A stretch of 64,000 nt of DNA from Phaeacidiphilus oryzae TH49 (GTDB lineage: Bacteria; Actinomycetota; Actinomycetes; Streptomycetales; Streptomycetaceae), in the NCBI RefSeq assembly GCF_000744815.1, contig NZ_JQMQ01000005.1, forward strand, positions 4,286,055-4,350,054, given 5' to 3'. Positions within the stretch are counted from its first letter, which is position 1; the number at the start of each line of letters is the position of its first letter. Positions 56,899 to 64,000 of the stretch are shown here, piece by piece. The notes under the pieces were generated by a model, which was given only the letters and a program-made list of their open reading frames with translations, searched no databases and was not told where the DNA came from. A program made the position numbers and the translations under genes.

Positions 56899-58283
56899 CG
56901 GTCCACTTCCAGGCGTCCGGCGCCGACCGCGAGGTCCAGCGCGATGGTGCCGTGCGACTGCGGCGCGGCGGAGGGCAGTTTCAGGGTCTCGTCGCGGGCC
57001 AGGCCGCTGTGGGTGCTGCCGTCGGGGAGGATCAGGTCGCCCGCCCCGGTCTGCGCGGAGATCCGGACCGCGACGTCCGGCGGCAGCTGAACGCGGAGGT
57101 AGCCGGCGCCGACCCGGGCCTTGACGCCGAGGGTGCGGCCGGCCCCGGGGGCGGCCCGGCTGAGGTCCAACTCGGCCCGTCCGGCGCCGAGTTGGTAAGG
57201 GGAGTGGACGGCGGAGGCGGAGGCGGGGGCCCAGGTGCGATGGCCGCCACCGGTGCGCAGCGGGGCCGGCAGGGCGCTCACCCCCGCCAGCAGAAGGGTG
57301 AGCAGCAGCGCGGGCAGGGCCAGGGTGCGGCCCCGTCCGCGTCCGTGGAGGGCGCCGACCAGCAGCCCGGCCGCGAGGGTCAGCAGCGCGGCGGCCAGGA
57401 TCGTCGCCACGTCGGCGGAGTGGTGCCGGGCGTAGGCGGCCAGCCAGACGCCGGTGCCGGCGAGGAGCGCCAGGAGGAGGAAGAGGGGCGTCAGAAAGGA
57501 CCGCTCGCGCTCGTACGCGGGGAGTCCGGCCGTGTCGTCGGCGGCCGGGGCCCAGGCCGGCGGGGGCGGCGGCGGGTTCTCGCGCTGCCACCAGGCCGGA
57601 GCGGGCAGTGGGGTGGGGGCGATCGGCTCGGGGGGCGGGGGCGGCGGTCCGTCCTCGGGCGCGGGCGGGCCGACGGGGGCGGACCCCGGCCAGTCGGCGG
57701 GCGCGGTGGGGCGGGCGTCCGCGGGGACGGCGTCCTGCGGTTCGCTCCCGGGCGGTGCCGTGGGCGTTTCGGCGGTCTGCCGGGGGTGCGGATGGCGGGC
57801 CGGATCGTAGCGGATGGCGGCGATCGCCAGCAGGGCGATCAGCAGCAGGGAGAAGAAGTGGTTGCCCTCGCTCATGTACGCGAAGAGGACGCCGGTGCCG
57901 AGGAGGGTGATCAGGATGGCGCCCAGCGACTGGGCGTCGACGTGGCCGCTCAGCAGCCGCTGGAGCTCGTTGCGGCGCGGCGCCACGCCGCCGATCGGGA
58001 TGATCAGCCAGGCCAGCCCGTACAGGAAGAGGCCGATGCCGCCGGAGACGCAGAGGACGGCTAGGACCACCCGGAAGATCACCGGGTCCAGGGAGAGGTG
58101 CCGGCCGAGGGCACCGCAGACGCCCGCGATCACCCTGTTCTCCGGGCGGCGCTCCAGCGGGGGCCGGACGGTGGGCTGATAGGGGGGTGGCGGGGTGTAC
58201 GGGGGGCGCGCGGGGTGCGGATGCTCCCGGCGCTCCCGGTGCTCCTGGCGTCCCCGGTGTTCTTGGTGGCGGCGGCCTTCCAT
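56895..58283 (-). CDS. PspC-domain membrane protein with C-terminal Toastrack-like domain
   Basis: 462 residues from ATG 58283 (GGAGG 8 nt upstream). After a His/Arg/Pro-rich start, the PspC domain (about 43-105) reads RPENRVIAGVCGALGRHLSL and contains a membrane helix. More membrane segments lie at about 120-155 and 265-330, separated by a Pro-rich cytoplasmic stretch. The C-terminal part (about 350-462) with VKARVGAGYLRVQLPP and ISAQTGAGDLILPDG is the repetitive beta structure seen in DUF4097/Toastrack proteins of envelope-stress systems. It is divergent from a PspC-type histidine kinase. Confidence 0.85.
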   Translation of the reverse strand: MEGRRHQEHRGRQEHRERREHPHPARPPYTPPPPYQPTVRPPLERRPENRVIAGVCGALGRHLSLDPVIFRVVLAVLCVSGGIGLFLYGLAWLIIPIGGVAPRRNELQRLLSGHVDAQSLGAILITLLGTGVLFAYMSEGNHFFSLLLIALLAIAAIRYDPARHPHPRQTAETPTAPPGSEPQDAVPADARPTAPADWPGSAPVGPPAPEDGPPPPPPEPIAPTPLPAPAWWQRENPPPPPPAWAPAADDTAGLPAYERERSFLTPLFLLLALLAGTGVWLAAYARHHSADVATILAAALLTLAAGLLVGALHGRGRGRTLALPALLLTLLLAGVSALPAPLRTGGGHRTWAPASASAVHSPYQLGAGRAELDLSRAAPGAGRTLGVKARVGAGYLRVQLPPDVAVRISAQTGAGDLILPDGSTHSGLARDETLKLPSAAPQSHGTIALDLAVGAGRLEVDR

Positions 58284-58447
58284 GCGTCCATCCTCCGGCA
58301 GTCCGGGGGTGCTGTGCACCGCTTCCGGCCCTGATCGGGCCCTGGGACGACCCCGAATTGTCCCTGAGGGGCCCGGATCCGGTTCTGCGGGAATCGTCGG
58401 GGCCGACCCTGATGCGTCGGGGTGCGGCGGCGTGTGACGATCGGGGC

Positions 58448-60049
58448 GTGGCAGTCCCTCCCGAGCAGCAGCCCCCGGCGTCGTCGGCGTCCGGGCCGTC
58501 GGCGTCGGCCGCTTCCGGGCCTCCGCCCGGGCCCGGGCCCGCGTCCGGTCCCGCGGGCGCGGGCGCGACGGCGGCCGAGCCGCCCCAGCCGCCCCCGGTA
58601 CGCAAGCTCTACCGCAGTTCGGACAGCCGGATGCTGGGCGGGGTGGCCGGCGGACTGGCCGCCCACCTCGGGATCCCGGTGCTGTGGGTGCGGATGGCCT
58701 TCGTCGTCCTGGTGCTGGGGGACGGCCTCGGGGCGCTCCTCTACGCGGCGTTCTGGTTCGTGGTGCCGCTCGGGATGGACGCGGCGACCGCGCGGCGGTT
58801 CGGCTACCGGGGCCCCGGAGGGGGGCGCGGGGCGCCGGAGACCGGGGCGTACGGACGGCCGGCCGGTGCCGGGCGGCCGCGCCGGCGGGGGTTGCGCGGG
58901 CTGCGCAGCGCGCTGCAGGACACCTTCCAGGGGGAGCCGGGCGAGCCGGTCTCCGGGGCGACGGCGAGCGGGGCCACCGCTGCTGACGGCGGGTCAGGCG
59001 CCGCCGGCGCCGGGGCCGGAGTCGGGTCCGCTGCTGCGGGCGGAGGGGCCGGCCGGGGCGGATCGGTCTTCGAACGGGGGCCGCTGCTGGCGCTGGTCGC
59101 GCTGGTGGCCGGGGTGCTGGTGCTCCTCAACACCTTCAACCGGCATGTCTCGCCGTATATGTGGCCGCTGCTGATCACCGGGCTCGGGGTGGCCCTGGTC
59201 TGGCGGCAGGCGGACGACTCGCGCTGGTCGCGGCTGCTGGCCATGGGCTCCTCGGCCGGCGGGCAGCGGGGATCGGCCTGGCTGCGGCTGGGCTCCGGGG
59301 TGCTGCTGGTGGCCGCCGGAATCGCCGGCTTCCTGCTGATGCAGGGTTCGCTGCGGGACTTCGCGCAGATCATCGAGGCGGTGCTGGCGGTGCTCGCCGG
59401 GGTGCTGGTGCTCGGCGGCCCGTATCTGCTGCGGATGTGGCAGGACCTGAGCACCGAGCGCCGGGAGCGGATCCGGGCGCAGGAGCGCGCCGAGGTGGCC
59501 GCGCACGTCCACGACTCCGTGCTGCACACCCTGACGCTGATCCAGCGGAACGCCGAGGACCCCAAGCAGGTCGTCCGGCTGGCCCGGGCGCAGGAGCGCG
59601 AGCTGCGGCGCTGGCTGTACCGGCCGGCCTCGGACGGCAGCGAGAAGGAGGACGCCCCGGAGACCCTCGCCGAGTCGGTGCGGGCCGTCGCCGCCGAGGT
59701 GGAGGACGCCCACGGGGTGCCGGTGGAGGTGGTCTGCGTCGGCGACTGCCCGATGGACGAACGGCTGGCCGCGGCCATGCAGGCGGCGCGCGAGGCGATG
59801 GTGAACGCCGCCAAGTACGGCGGCGGTGGACCGGTTTCGGTGTTCGCCGAGGTCGAGGGCCGTACGGTAATGGTGTTCGTACGGGACCGCGGGCCCGGGT
59901 TCGACCTGGACGCGGTGCCGGAGGACCGGATGGGCGTCCGCGAGTCGATCATCGGCCGGATGCGGCGGAACGGCGGCAGCGCGCGGGTGCGCCCGGCGCC
60001 GGACGGCGGCACCGAGGTCGAGCTGCAGATGGAGAGAGCGGAATCATGA
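58448..60049 (+). CDS. PspC-domain sensor histidine kinase
   Basis: 533 residues from GTG 58448. A Pro/Ala-rich start precedes a PspC domain (about 50-115) with SSDSRMLGGVAGGLAAHLGI. Several membrane segments (about 210-315) follow. The kinase core has the HisKA_3 phospho-acceptor in AEVAAHVHDSVLHTLTL, the N box AAREAMVNAAKYGG and the G box VRDRGPGFDL. It should phosphorylate the response regulator encoded next, whose ATG overlaps its stop (ATGA). The membrane signal is probably envelope stress. Confidence 0.93.
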   Translation: MAVPPEQQPPASSASGPSASAASGPPPGPGPASGPAGAGATAAEPPQPPPVRKLYRSSDSRMLGGVAGGLAAHLGIPVLWVRMAFVVLVLGDGLGALLYAAFWFVVPLGMDAATARRFGYRGPGGGRGAPETGAYGRPAGAGRPRRRGLRGLRSALQDTFQGEPGEPVSGATASGATAADGGSGAAGAGAGVGSAAAGGGAGRGGSVFERGPLLALVALVAGVLVLLNTFNRHVSPYMWPLLITGLGVALVWRQADDSRWSRLLAMGSSAGGQRGSAWLRLGSGVLLVAAGIAGFLLMQGSLRDFAQIIEAVLAVLAGVLVLGGPYLLRMWQDLSTERRERIRAQERAEVAAHVHDSVLHTLTLIQRNAEDPKQVVRLARAQERELRRWLYRPASDGSEKEDAPETLAESVRAVAAEVEDAHGVPVEVVCVGDCPMDERLAAAMQAAREAMVNAAKYGGGGPVSVFAEVEGRTVMVFVRDRGPGFDLDAVPEDRMGVRESIIGRMRRNGGSARVRPAPDGGTEVELQMERAES

Positions 60050-60870
60050 GCAGCGGTTTGAGCGGCGCGAGCGCCGTGGGCGGCGGGGCGGGCGCGGCCG
60101 GGGCGGCCTCCGGCGCGGGCGCCGGGCGGCGGGCGCGGGTCGTGCTGGTGGACGACCACCGGATGTTCCGCACCGGTGTGCGGGCGGAGATCGGCGAGAC
60201 CGGGCGGACCGGGATCGACGTGGTCGGCGAGGCCGACGACGTCGACCAGGCGGTGGCGGTGGTCGGCGAGACCCGGCCGGACGTGGTGCTGCTGGACGTC
60301 CATCTGCCGGGCGGCGGCGGAGTCGAGGTGCTCCGCCGCTGCGCCTCGCTGATGGGGGAGGGGGCGGGTACCGCCGGGGCCGCTTCCCCGGCCGGAGCCG
60401 GGGCCGGGGTCGGAGCCGGGGCCGGGGCTGCCGAGGGCGGGCAGCCGGCCCGGCCGGTGCGCTTCCTCGCGCTGTCGGTCTCGGACGCCGCGGAGGACGT
60501 GATCGGCGTGATCCGCGGCGGCGCGCGCGGCTACGTCACCAAGACCATCACCGGTGACGACCTGGTGGACGCGGTCTTCCGGGTCGCCGACGGGGACGCG
60601 GTCTTCTCGCCGCGGCTGGCCGGCTTCGTACTTGACGCCTTCGCGGCGACCGACACCCCGCCGGTGGACGAGGACCTGGACCGGCTCACCCAGCGGGAGC
60701 GCGAGGTGCTGCGGCTGATCGCCCGCGGCTACGCCTACAAGGAGATCGCCAAGCAGCTCTTCATCTCGGTGAAGACGGTCGAGTCGCATGTCTCCGCGGT
60801 GCTGCGGAAGCTGCAGCTGAGCAACCGCCACGAGCTCTCGCGATGGGCGGCGGCCCGGCGGCTGGTGTGA
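60046..60870 (+). CDS. LuxR-family response regulator (partner of the PspC histidine kinase)
   Basis: 274 residues. The receiver domain has VVLVDDHRMFRTGVRAEI and the phospho-acceptor aspartate in VVLLDVHLPGGGG. Then comes a Gly/Ala-rich insertion of about 45 residues before RPVRFLALSVSDAAEDV, which breaks the receiver between helix 3 and strand 4. The DNA-binding domain includes LTQREREVLRLIARGYAYKE and SVKTVESHVSAVLRKL. ATG 60046 overlaps the kinase stop by 4 bp, so the two are coupled. Confidence 0.94.
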   Translation: MSSGLSGASAVGGGAGAAGAASGAGAGRRARVVLVDDHRMFRTGVRAEIGETGRTGIDVVGEADDVDQAVAVVGETRPDVVLLDVHLPGGGGVEVLRRCASLMGEGAGTAGAASPAGAGAGVGAGAGAAEGGQPARPVRFLALSVSDAAEDVIGVIRGGARGYVTKTITGDDLVDAVFRVADGDAVFSPRLAGFVLDAFAATDTPPVDEDLDRLTQREREVLRLIARGYAYKEIAKQLFISVKTVESHVSAVLRKLQLSNRHELSRWAAARRLV

Positions 60871-60915
60871 GCCCGGCCCCGCTCAGCACGGCCTGGGCCC
60901 GGCTCGGCCGAGGGC

Positions 60916-61995
60916 TCAGGCCGGGCGGGTGGCGGCGCTGATCGGCATCGAGTCCAGCGGCGCGTAGCGGACCGGCGCGCCGGGATGCGGGGCGTGGATG
61001 ATCTTCCCGCCGCCCACGTAGATGCCGACGTGGCTCCGGCCCGAGTAGTAGAAGACCAGGTCGCCCGGGGCGAGCTGGGAGACCGGGATCCGGCGGCCGA
61101 CGTCGACCTGCTGGTAGGTGGTGCGGGGGAGGGATATCCCGGCCGCCGCGTACGCCTTCTCGGTCAGTCCCGAGCAGTCGTACGCGTCCGGGCCCGCGGC
61201 GCCCCACGCGTAGGGCTTGCCGAGCTGGGCCTCGGCGAAGGCGACGACGGCCGCGGCGACCGCGTCGGGCGCCGGCGCGGTGGAGGCCGGGGGAGTCGTC
61301 GAACCCGCCTTCTCCAGACTCACCTGGTCGGCCGCGGTGAGGCTGGAGAGGAGGTGCTGGGCCTGGGCGAGGTCGCTCCTGATCCGGTCCTTGGCCTGCG
61401 CCAGGCGCTGCTGCTCGGCGCTCGCCCGGGCCACCGCGGCCTCGGCGGCCGCGCGGTCCGCGGTCAGGGCGCGAACCTGGCGGCCGTACTGGTCGAGGAC
61501 GTGCTTCTCGGCCTGGGTGACCTGGTTGAGGGCGCCGGCCTGGGCGAGGAAGCGGTCGGGGCTGCCGGAGAAGGCGAGCCGGAAGCTCTCGGTGAACGCG
61601 CCGGTGCGGTACTGGGCGGCGGCGACCGCGCCGAGGGCGGTGCGGGTGGACTCCAGGGCGGCCTGGCCGCGGGCGAGCCGGGTGCGGTCCTCGTCCGCCC
61701 GGCGCTGGAGGGCGCGGAGGCGGGTGGTGGCCTGGTCGTAGTCCTGGGTCTCCCGCTCGGACTGCTGGTACAGGCGGTCGATCTCGGCGCGGGCCTGGCT
61801 GGGGGTGGTCGGCCTGTTCTGGGCGGCGTCGGCGCTGCCGGGATCGGCGATGACGCCCACCGAGGCGGCGGCTGCGGCGGTGAGGCCGGCGGCGCTGCGG
61901 GCGGCCGTACGGGCGCGAGCGGTGCGGGCGGTCAGGCGCCGGGGTTTTCGGTGCTTGCCGGGCTGCTTCTGGGCGGTCTGCTTCTTGGCGGCCAT
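60916..61995 (-). CDS. Secreted NlpC/P60 (C40) peptidoglycan endopeptidase
   Basis: 359 residues from ATG 61995 (a GTG at 62007 is also possible and closer to the ribosome-binding site). A long basic N-terminus precedes a weak signal segment (about 35-55). A coiled-coil region rich in Ala/Arg/Gln (about 65-215) follows, then the NlpC/P60 domain (about 245-350). Catalytic Cys is in AYDCSGLTEKAY, His in SHVGIYVGGG, and the third residue near IHAPHPG. RipA-like layout suggests cleavage of peptide stems during growth or septation. A hairpin that can hide the ribosome-binding site lies upstream. Confidence 0.92.
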   Translation of the reverse strand: MAAKKQTAQKQPGKHRKPRRLTARTARARTAARSAAGLTAAAAASVGVIADPGSADAAQNRPTTPSQARAEIDRLYQQSERETQDYDQATTRLRALQRRADEDRTRLARGQAALESTRTALGAVAAAQYRTGAFTESFRLAFSGSPDRFLAQAGALNQVTQAEKHVLDQYGRQVRALTADRAAAEAAVARASAEQQRLAQAKDRIRSDLAQAQHLLSSLTAADQVSLEKAGSTTPPASTAPAPDAVAAAVVAFAEAQLGKPYAWGAAGPDAYDCSGLTEKAYAAAGISLPRTTYQQVDVGRRIPVSQLAPGDLVFYYSGRSHVGIYVGGGKIIHAPHPGAPVRYAPLDSMPISAATRPA

Positions 61996-62013
61996 GGCGG
62001 ATACCACTGGTCC

Positions 62014-62034
62014 TTCCAGACGGGGGGTCTGGAA
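62014..62034 (-). promoter_or_regulatory. Hairpin overlapping the ribosome-binding site of the C40 peptidase gene
   Basis: On the mRNA strand, TTCCAGAC pairs perfectly with GTCTGGAA around a 5-nt C loop. The 3' arm includes GGAA of the GGAAGGA ribosome-binding site, so folding would reduce initiation. Confidence 0.5.
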
Positions 62035-62179
62035 CCGGGACGCTAACCCCGGGGTGAAGCGGTTCGCCTGGGAAGTTTCGGGGCTGGTCGTATCTGGGTG
62101 GAATCGATCACGGGGTGCGCGTTAACGGCTGTGAGGGGGGCGTCCGAAGTGCCGATTGTGCGTGGGTACGATCGAGCCC

Positions 62180-62533
62180 GTGTCCGAGCTCATTGATTTC
62201 TTCGTCGCCCTGCACATCATCGGTATCGCGGCTCTGCTGGGTGGGTTCCTCACCCAGATGAAGAGCTTCAAGTCGGGCGACGTGCGCGTCGTTCCCGCGA
62301 TGCTGCATGGGGCGCTCACCATGCTGGTCACCGGCGTTCTGCTGGTCGGGTTCAACGAGATGAACCACTCCCACCCGAACATGATCAAGATCGGGATCAA
62401 GATCGTTGTGCTGGTGGTGATCCTCGGGCTGATCTATGTGAACCGGAGCGAGGAGAAGCCGGGGAAGGGTGTGGTGGGAGCGATCGGCGGGTTGACGCTG
62501 GTCAACATCTTCATCGCGACGCTGTGGCAGTAG
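62180..62533 (+). CDS. Small integral membrane protein of unknown function
   Basis: 117 residues from GTG 62180 (MSELIDFFVALHIIGIAALL). It has four hydrophobic segments (about 6-24, 42-62, 76-94, 98-116), a conserved GGFLTQMKSF loop and HGALTMLVTG. Actinobacterial homologues are usually left as hypothetical membrane proteins. TACGAT 9 nt upstream of the GTG suggests a leaderless transcript. An in-frame GTG at 62156 is less likely. Confidence 0.82.
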   Translation: MSELIDFFVALHIIGIAALLGGFLTQMKSFKSGDVRVVPAMLHGALTMLVTGVLLVGFNEMNHSHPNMIKIGIKIVVLVVILGLIYVNRSEEKPGKGVVGAIGGLTLVNIFIATLWQ

Positions 62534-62664
62534 CGGCGGCGGTGTGAGTCTGCGCGACGGTGCTGGACCCCTATCGGGGGGTGCGGCGCCGTTTTGCTTT
62601 TCCCCGTGGCCCTTCCCGCACCGGAGGGACGCGGGAGGGGCGGCAACGGGGGCGTGCGTCGGCG

Positions 62665-62732
62665 GGTGCGGCGCCGTAGTGGGCTGGTCGCGCAGTTCCC
62701 CGCGCCCCTACTTGCGCCTGCGGCGCTGCGCC
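62665..62732. repeat. Dispersed intergenic repeat, copy 5 (convergent gene ends)
   Basis: Starts GGTGCGGCGCCGTAGTGGGC, then the core TGGTCGCGCAGTTCCCCGCG and GCGCCTGCGGCGCTGCG. It sits between the converging ends of the small membrane gene and the acyl-CoA dehydrogenase gene and is nearly identical to the copy at 46749-46816. Confidence 0.75.
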
Positions 62733-62747
62733 GGGGCGGTGCTGGGG

Positions 62748-63920
62748 TCACTCGGCGTCGAGGCCGCCGCGCTTGATCAACTGGGCGGCGATGACGTTGC
62801 GTTGGATCTCGTTGGTGCCTTCGCCGACGATCATCAGGGGGGCGTCCCGGAAGTAGCGTTCCACGTCGAACTCGGTGGAGTAGCCGTAGCCGCCGTGGAT
62901 GCGGACCGCGTTGAGGGCGATGGTCATCGCCGTCTCGGAGGCGAAGAGCTTCGCCATGCCGGCCTCCATGTCGACCCGCCGGCCGGCGTCCGCCTCCCGC
63001 GCCGCGTACAGGGTGAGCTGGCGGGCGGCGGTCAGGGAGGTGGCCATGTCGGCCAGGTAGTTGCCGATGGACTGGTGCTTCCAGATCGGCTTGCCGAAGG
63101 ACTCCCGCTCCTGGGAGTACGCCAGGGCGTCCTCCAGCGCGGCCTTGCCGACGCCGAGGGCTCGGGCGGCGACCTGGAGGCGGCCGGTCTCCAGGCCCTT
63201 CATCATCTGGGGGAAGCCGGCCCCCTCCGCCCCGCCGAGCACGGCGTCCGGCGCCGCCCTGTAGTCCTCGAAGGAGAGTTCGCAGCTCTCGACGCCCTTG
63301 TAGCCCAGCTTGGGGAGGTCGCGGGAGACCGTAAGACCGGGGCCGTGCTCGACCAGCAGGATGGAGATCCCCTTGTGGGCGGGGCTGGCCTCCGGGTCGG
63401 TCTTGCAGAGCAGCGCGATCAGCTGCGAGCGGCGGGAGTTGGTGATCCAGGTCTTGGAGCCGTTGACCAGGTAGGACCCGTCCTCGGCCCGGCGCGCGAC
63501 CGTGCGCATGTTCTGCAGGTCGGAGCCGCCGCCGGGCTCGGTGAGGGCCATCGTGGCGCGGATCTCGCCGGTGGCCATCCTCGGGAGGTAGCGGCGCTTC
63601 TGCTCCTCCGTACCGAAGTTGAGCAGCAGTTTGGCGACCACGGTGTGCCCGCCCATCGCGCCGGCCAGGGACATCCAGCCGCGCGCCAGCTCCTCGGTGA
63701 CCAGCACGTAGCAGGGCATGGAGACGGCGTTGCCGCCGTACTCCTCGGGGATGGCCAGGCCGTAGATGCCGAGCTGCTTCATCTTCTCGATGAGCGCCTC
63801 GGGATAGGTGTTGGCGTGTTCGAGCTCGTTGACGACCGGCTTGACGTCCTTGTTGACGAAGTCGCGAACGGTCTGGACGACGAAGCGCTCGTCCTCGCCG
63901 AGGGTGTCGAGGGTGCTCAT
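62748..63920 (-). CDS. Acyl-CoA dehydrogenase
   Basis: FAD enzyme that introduces the alpha-beta double bond into acyl-CoA. 390 residues from ATG 63920. Family motifs include MALTEPGGGSDLQNM (FAD contact), TWITNSRRSQ, GLETGRLQVAARALG, IHGGYGYSTEFDVERYFRDA and the C-terminal GEGTNEIQRNVIA, whose first Glu is at the position of the catalytic base of short- and medium-chain enzymes. Acyl specificity cannot be told. It lies 32 bp downstream of the partial gene at the window edge on the same strand. Confidence 0.95.
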   Translation of the reverse strand: MSTLDTLGEDERFVVQTVRDFVNKDVKPVVNELEHANTYPEALIEKMKQLGIYGLAIPEEYGGNAVSMPCYVLVTEELARGWMSLAGAMGGHTVVAKLLLNFGTEEQKRRYLPRMATGEIRATMALTEPGGGSDLQNMRTVARRAEDGSYLVNGSKTWITNSRRSQLIALLCKTDPEASPAHKGISILLVEHGPGLTVSRDLPKLGYKGVESCELSFEDYRAAPDAVLGGAEGAGFPQMMKGLETGRLQVAARALGVGKAALEDALAYSQERESFGKPIWKHQSIGNYLADMATSLTAARQLTLYAAREADAGRRVDMEAGMAKLFASETAMTIALNAVRIHGGYGYSTEFDVERYFRDAPLMIVGEGTNEIQRNVIAAQLIKRGGLDAE

Positions 63921-63952
63921 TGCGGGTGGCTCCTGGAAGGGGGTGGGGGGCG

Positions 63953-64000
63953 TCAGACGGCCTTGCGGGCGCGGAGGGCGGCGATCTCCTCGGGGCCGCG
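63953..64000 (-). CDS. 3' end of an unidentified gene (possibly CoA-related)
   Basis: Only the last 15 codons are in the window: RGPEEIAALRARKAV then TGA. An EEIAALRA ending is common in CaiB/BaiF CoA-transferases, which would fit the acyl-CoA dehydrogenase next to it, but the fragment is too short for a firm call. Confidence 0.5.
   Translation of the reverse strand, partial: RGPEEIAALRARKAV

Overview
The window is a GC-rich chromosomal segment from an actinobacterium of the Streptomyces type (family Streptomycetaceae). The evidence is third-codon GC bias, frequent GTG starts, a WhiB-like regulator, bldM, a ShbA-type sigma factor, GroEL1 with a histidine-rich tail, and a gene order that I remember as conserved in the core of Streptomyces chromosomes. 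Nothing looks like a prophage, integrative element, CRISPR array or secondary-metabolite cluster. I see no rRNA or tRNA genes and no insertion sequence. It is core housekeeping DNA carrying several unusual regulatory sites and several degenerate enzyme homologues.

Layout. 1-4.2 kb: end of the ribosomal/secretion operon (map, infA, rpmJ, rpsM, rpsK, rpoA, rplQ). 4.2-8.6 kb: truA, a convergent membrane-anchored protein, a half-length and apparently catalytically dead ABC-F protein, then rplM-rpsI with a near-ideal promoter and a perfect 15-bp terminator stem. 8.8-21.5 kb: cell-envelope precursor genes glmM, coaA (opposite strand), a PQQ-propeller Ser/Thr kinase, glmS, acpS, nnr, an L,D-transpeptidase, alr and an alpha/beta hydrolase. 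21.6-25.4 kb: the t6A tRNA-modification genes tsaE, tsaB, rimI and tsaD, interrupted by a small gene with an iron-box-like palindrome and by a degenerate L,D-transpeptidase homologue. 25.6-30.2 kb: polysaccharide deacetylase lipoprotein, a THUMP-like methyltransferase, and groES-groEL1 under two CIRCE operators. A 49-bp perfect inverted repeat follows.

30.2-40 kb: a class V aminotransferase with a divergent LysR regulator, then the developmental regulators whiB (WhiB3-like), bldM and shbA, then guaB, a GuaB3-type paralogue and glpD. 40-46.7 kb: two membrane Ser/Thr kinases with related extracellular sensor domains flank a membrane-anchored pseudokinase. 46.9-52.7 kb: FAD oxidoreductase, succinic semialdehyde dehydrogenase, GMC oxidoreductase and a TMEM175-type channel. 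52.7-55.9 kb: a long non-coding stretch, then chorismate mutase and guaA. 56-60.9 kb: a methyltransferase, a divergent PspC membrane module and a PspC-type histidine kinase with its LuxR response regulator. 60.9-64 kb: NlpC/P60 peptidase, a small membrane protein, an acyl-CoA dehydrogenase and the 3' end of a further gene.

The most interesting feature is the control region of chorismate mutase (53567-53838). Six 11-12-bp direct repeats run into a consensus -10 box. The transcript appears to begin at, or within a base or so of, the start codon of a 22-residue leader peptide rich in Phe and Tyr codons. That peptide overlaps one hairpin and is followed by a terminator-like hairpin. This is the architecture of aromatic-amino-acid attenuation at the Phe/Tyr branch point, and I do not know of a description of it. 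Other points worth checking are the triple-degenerate ABC-F half protein beside rplM, the Cys-less YkuD homologue inside the t6A cluster, the kinase-pseudokinase-kinase cluster, and a dispersed repeat family placed at gene ends.
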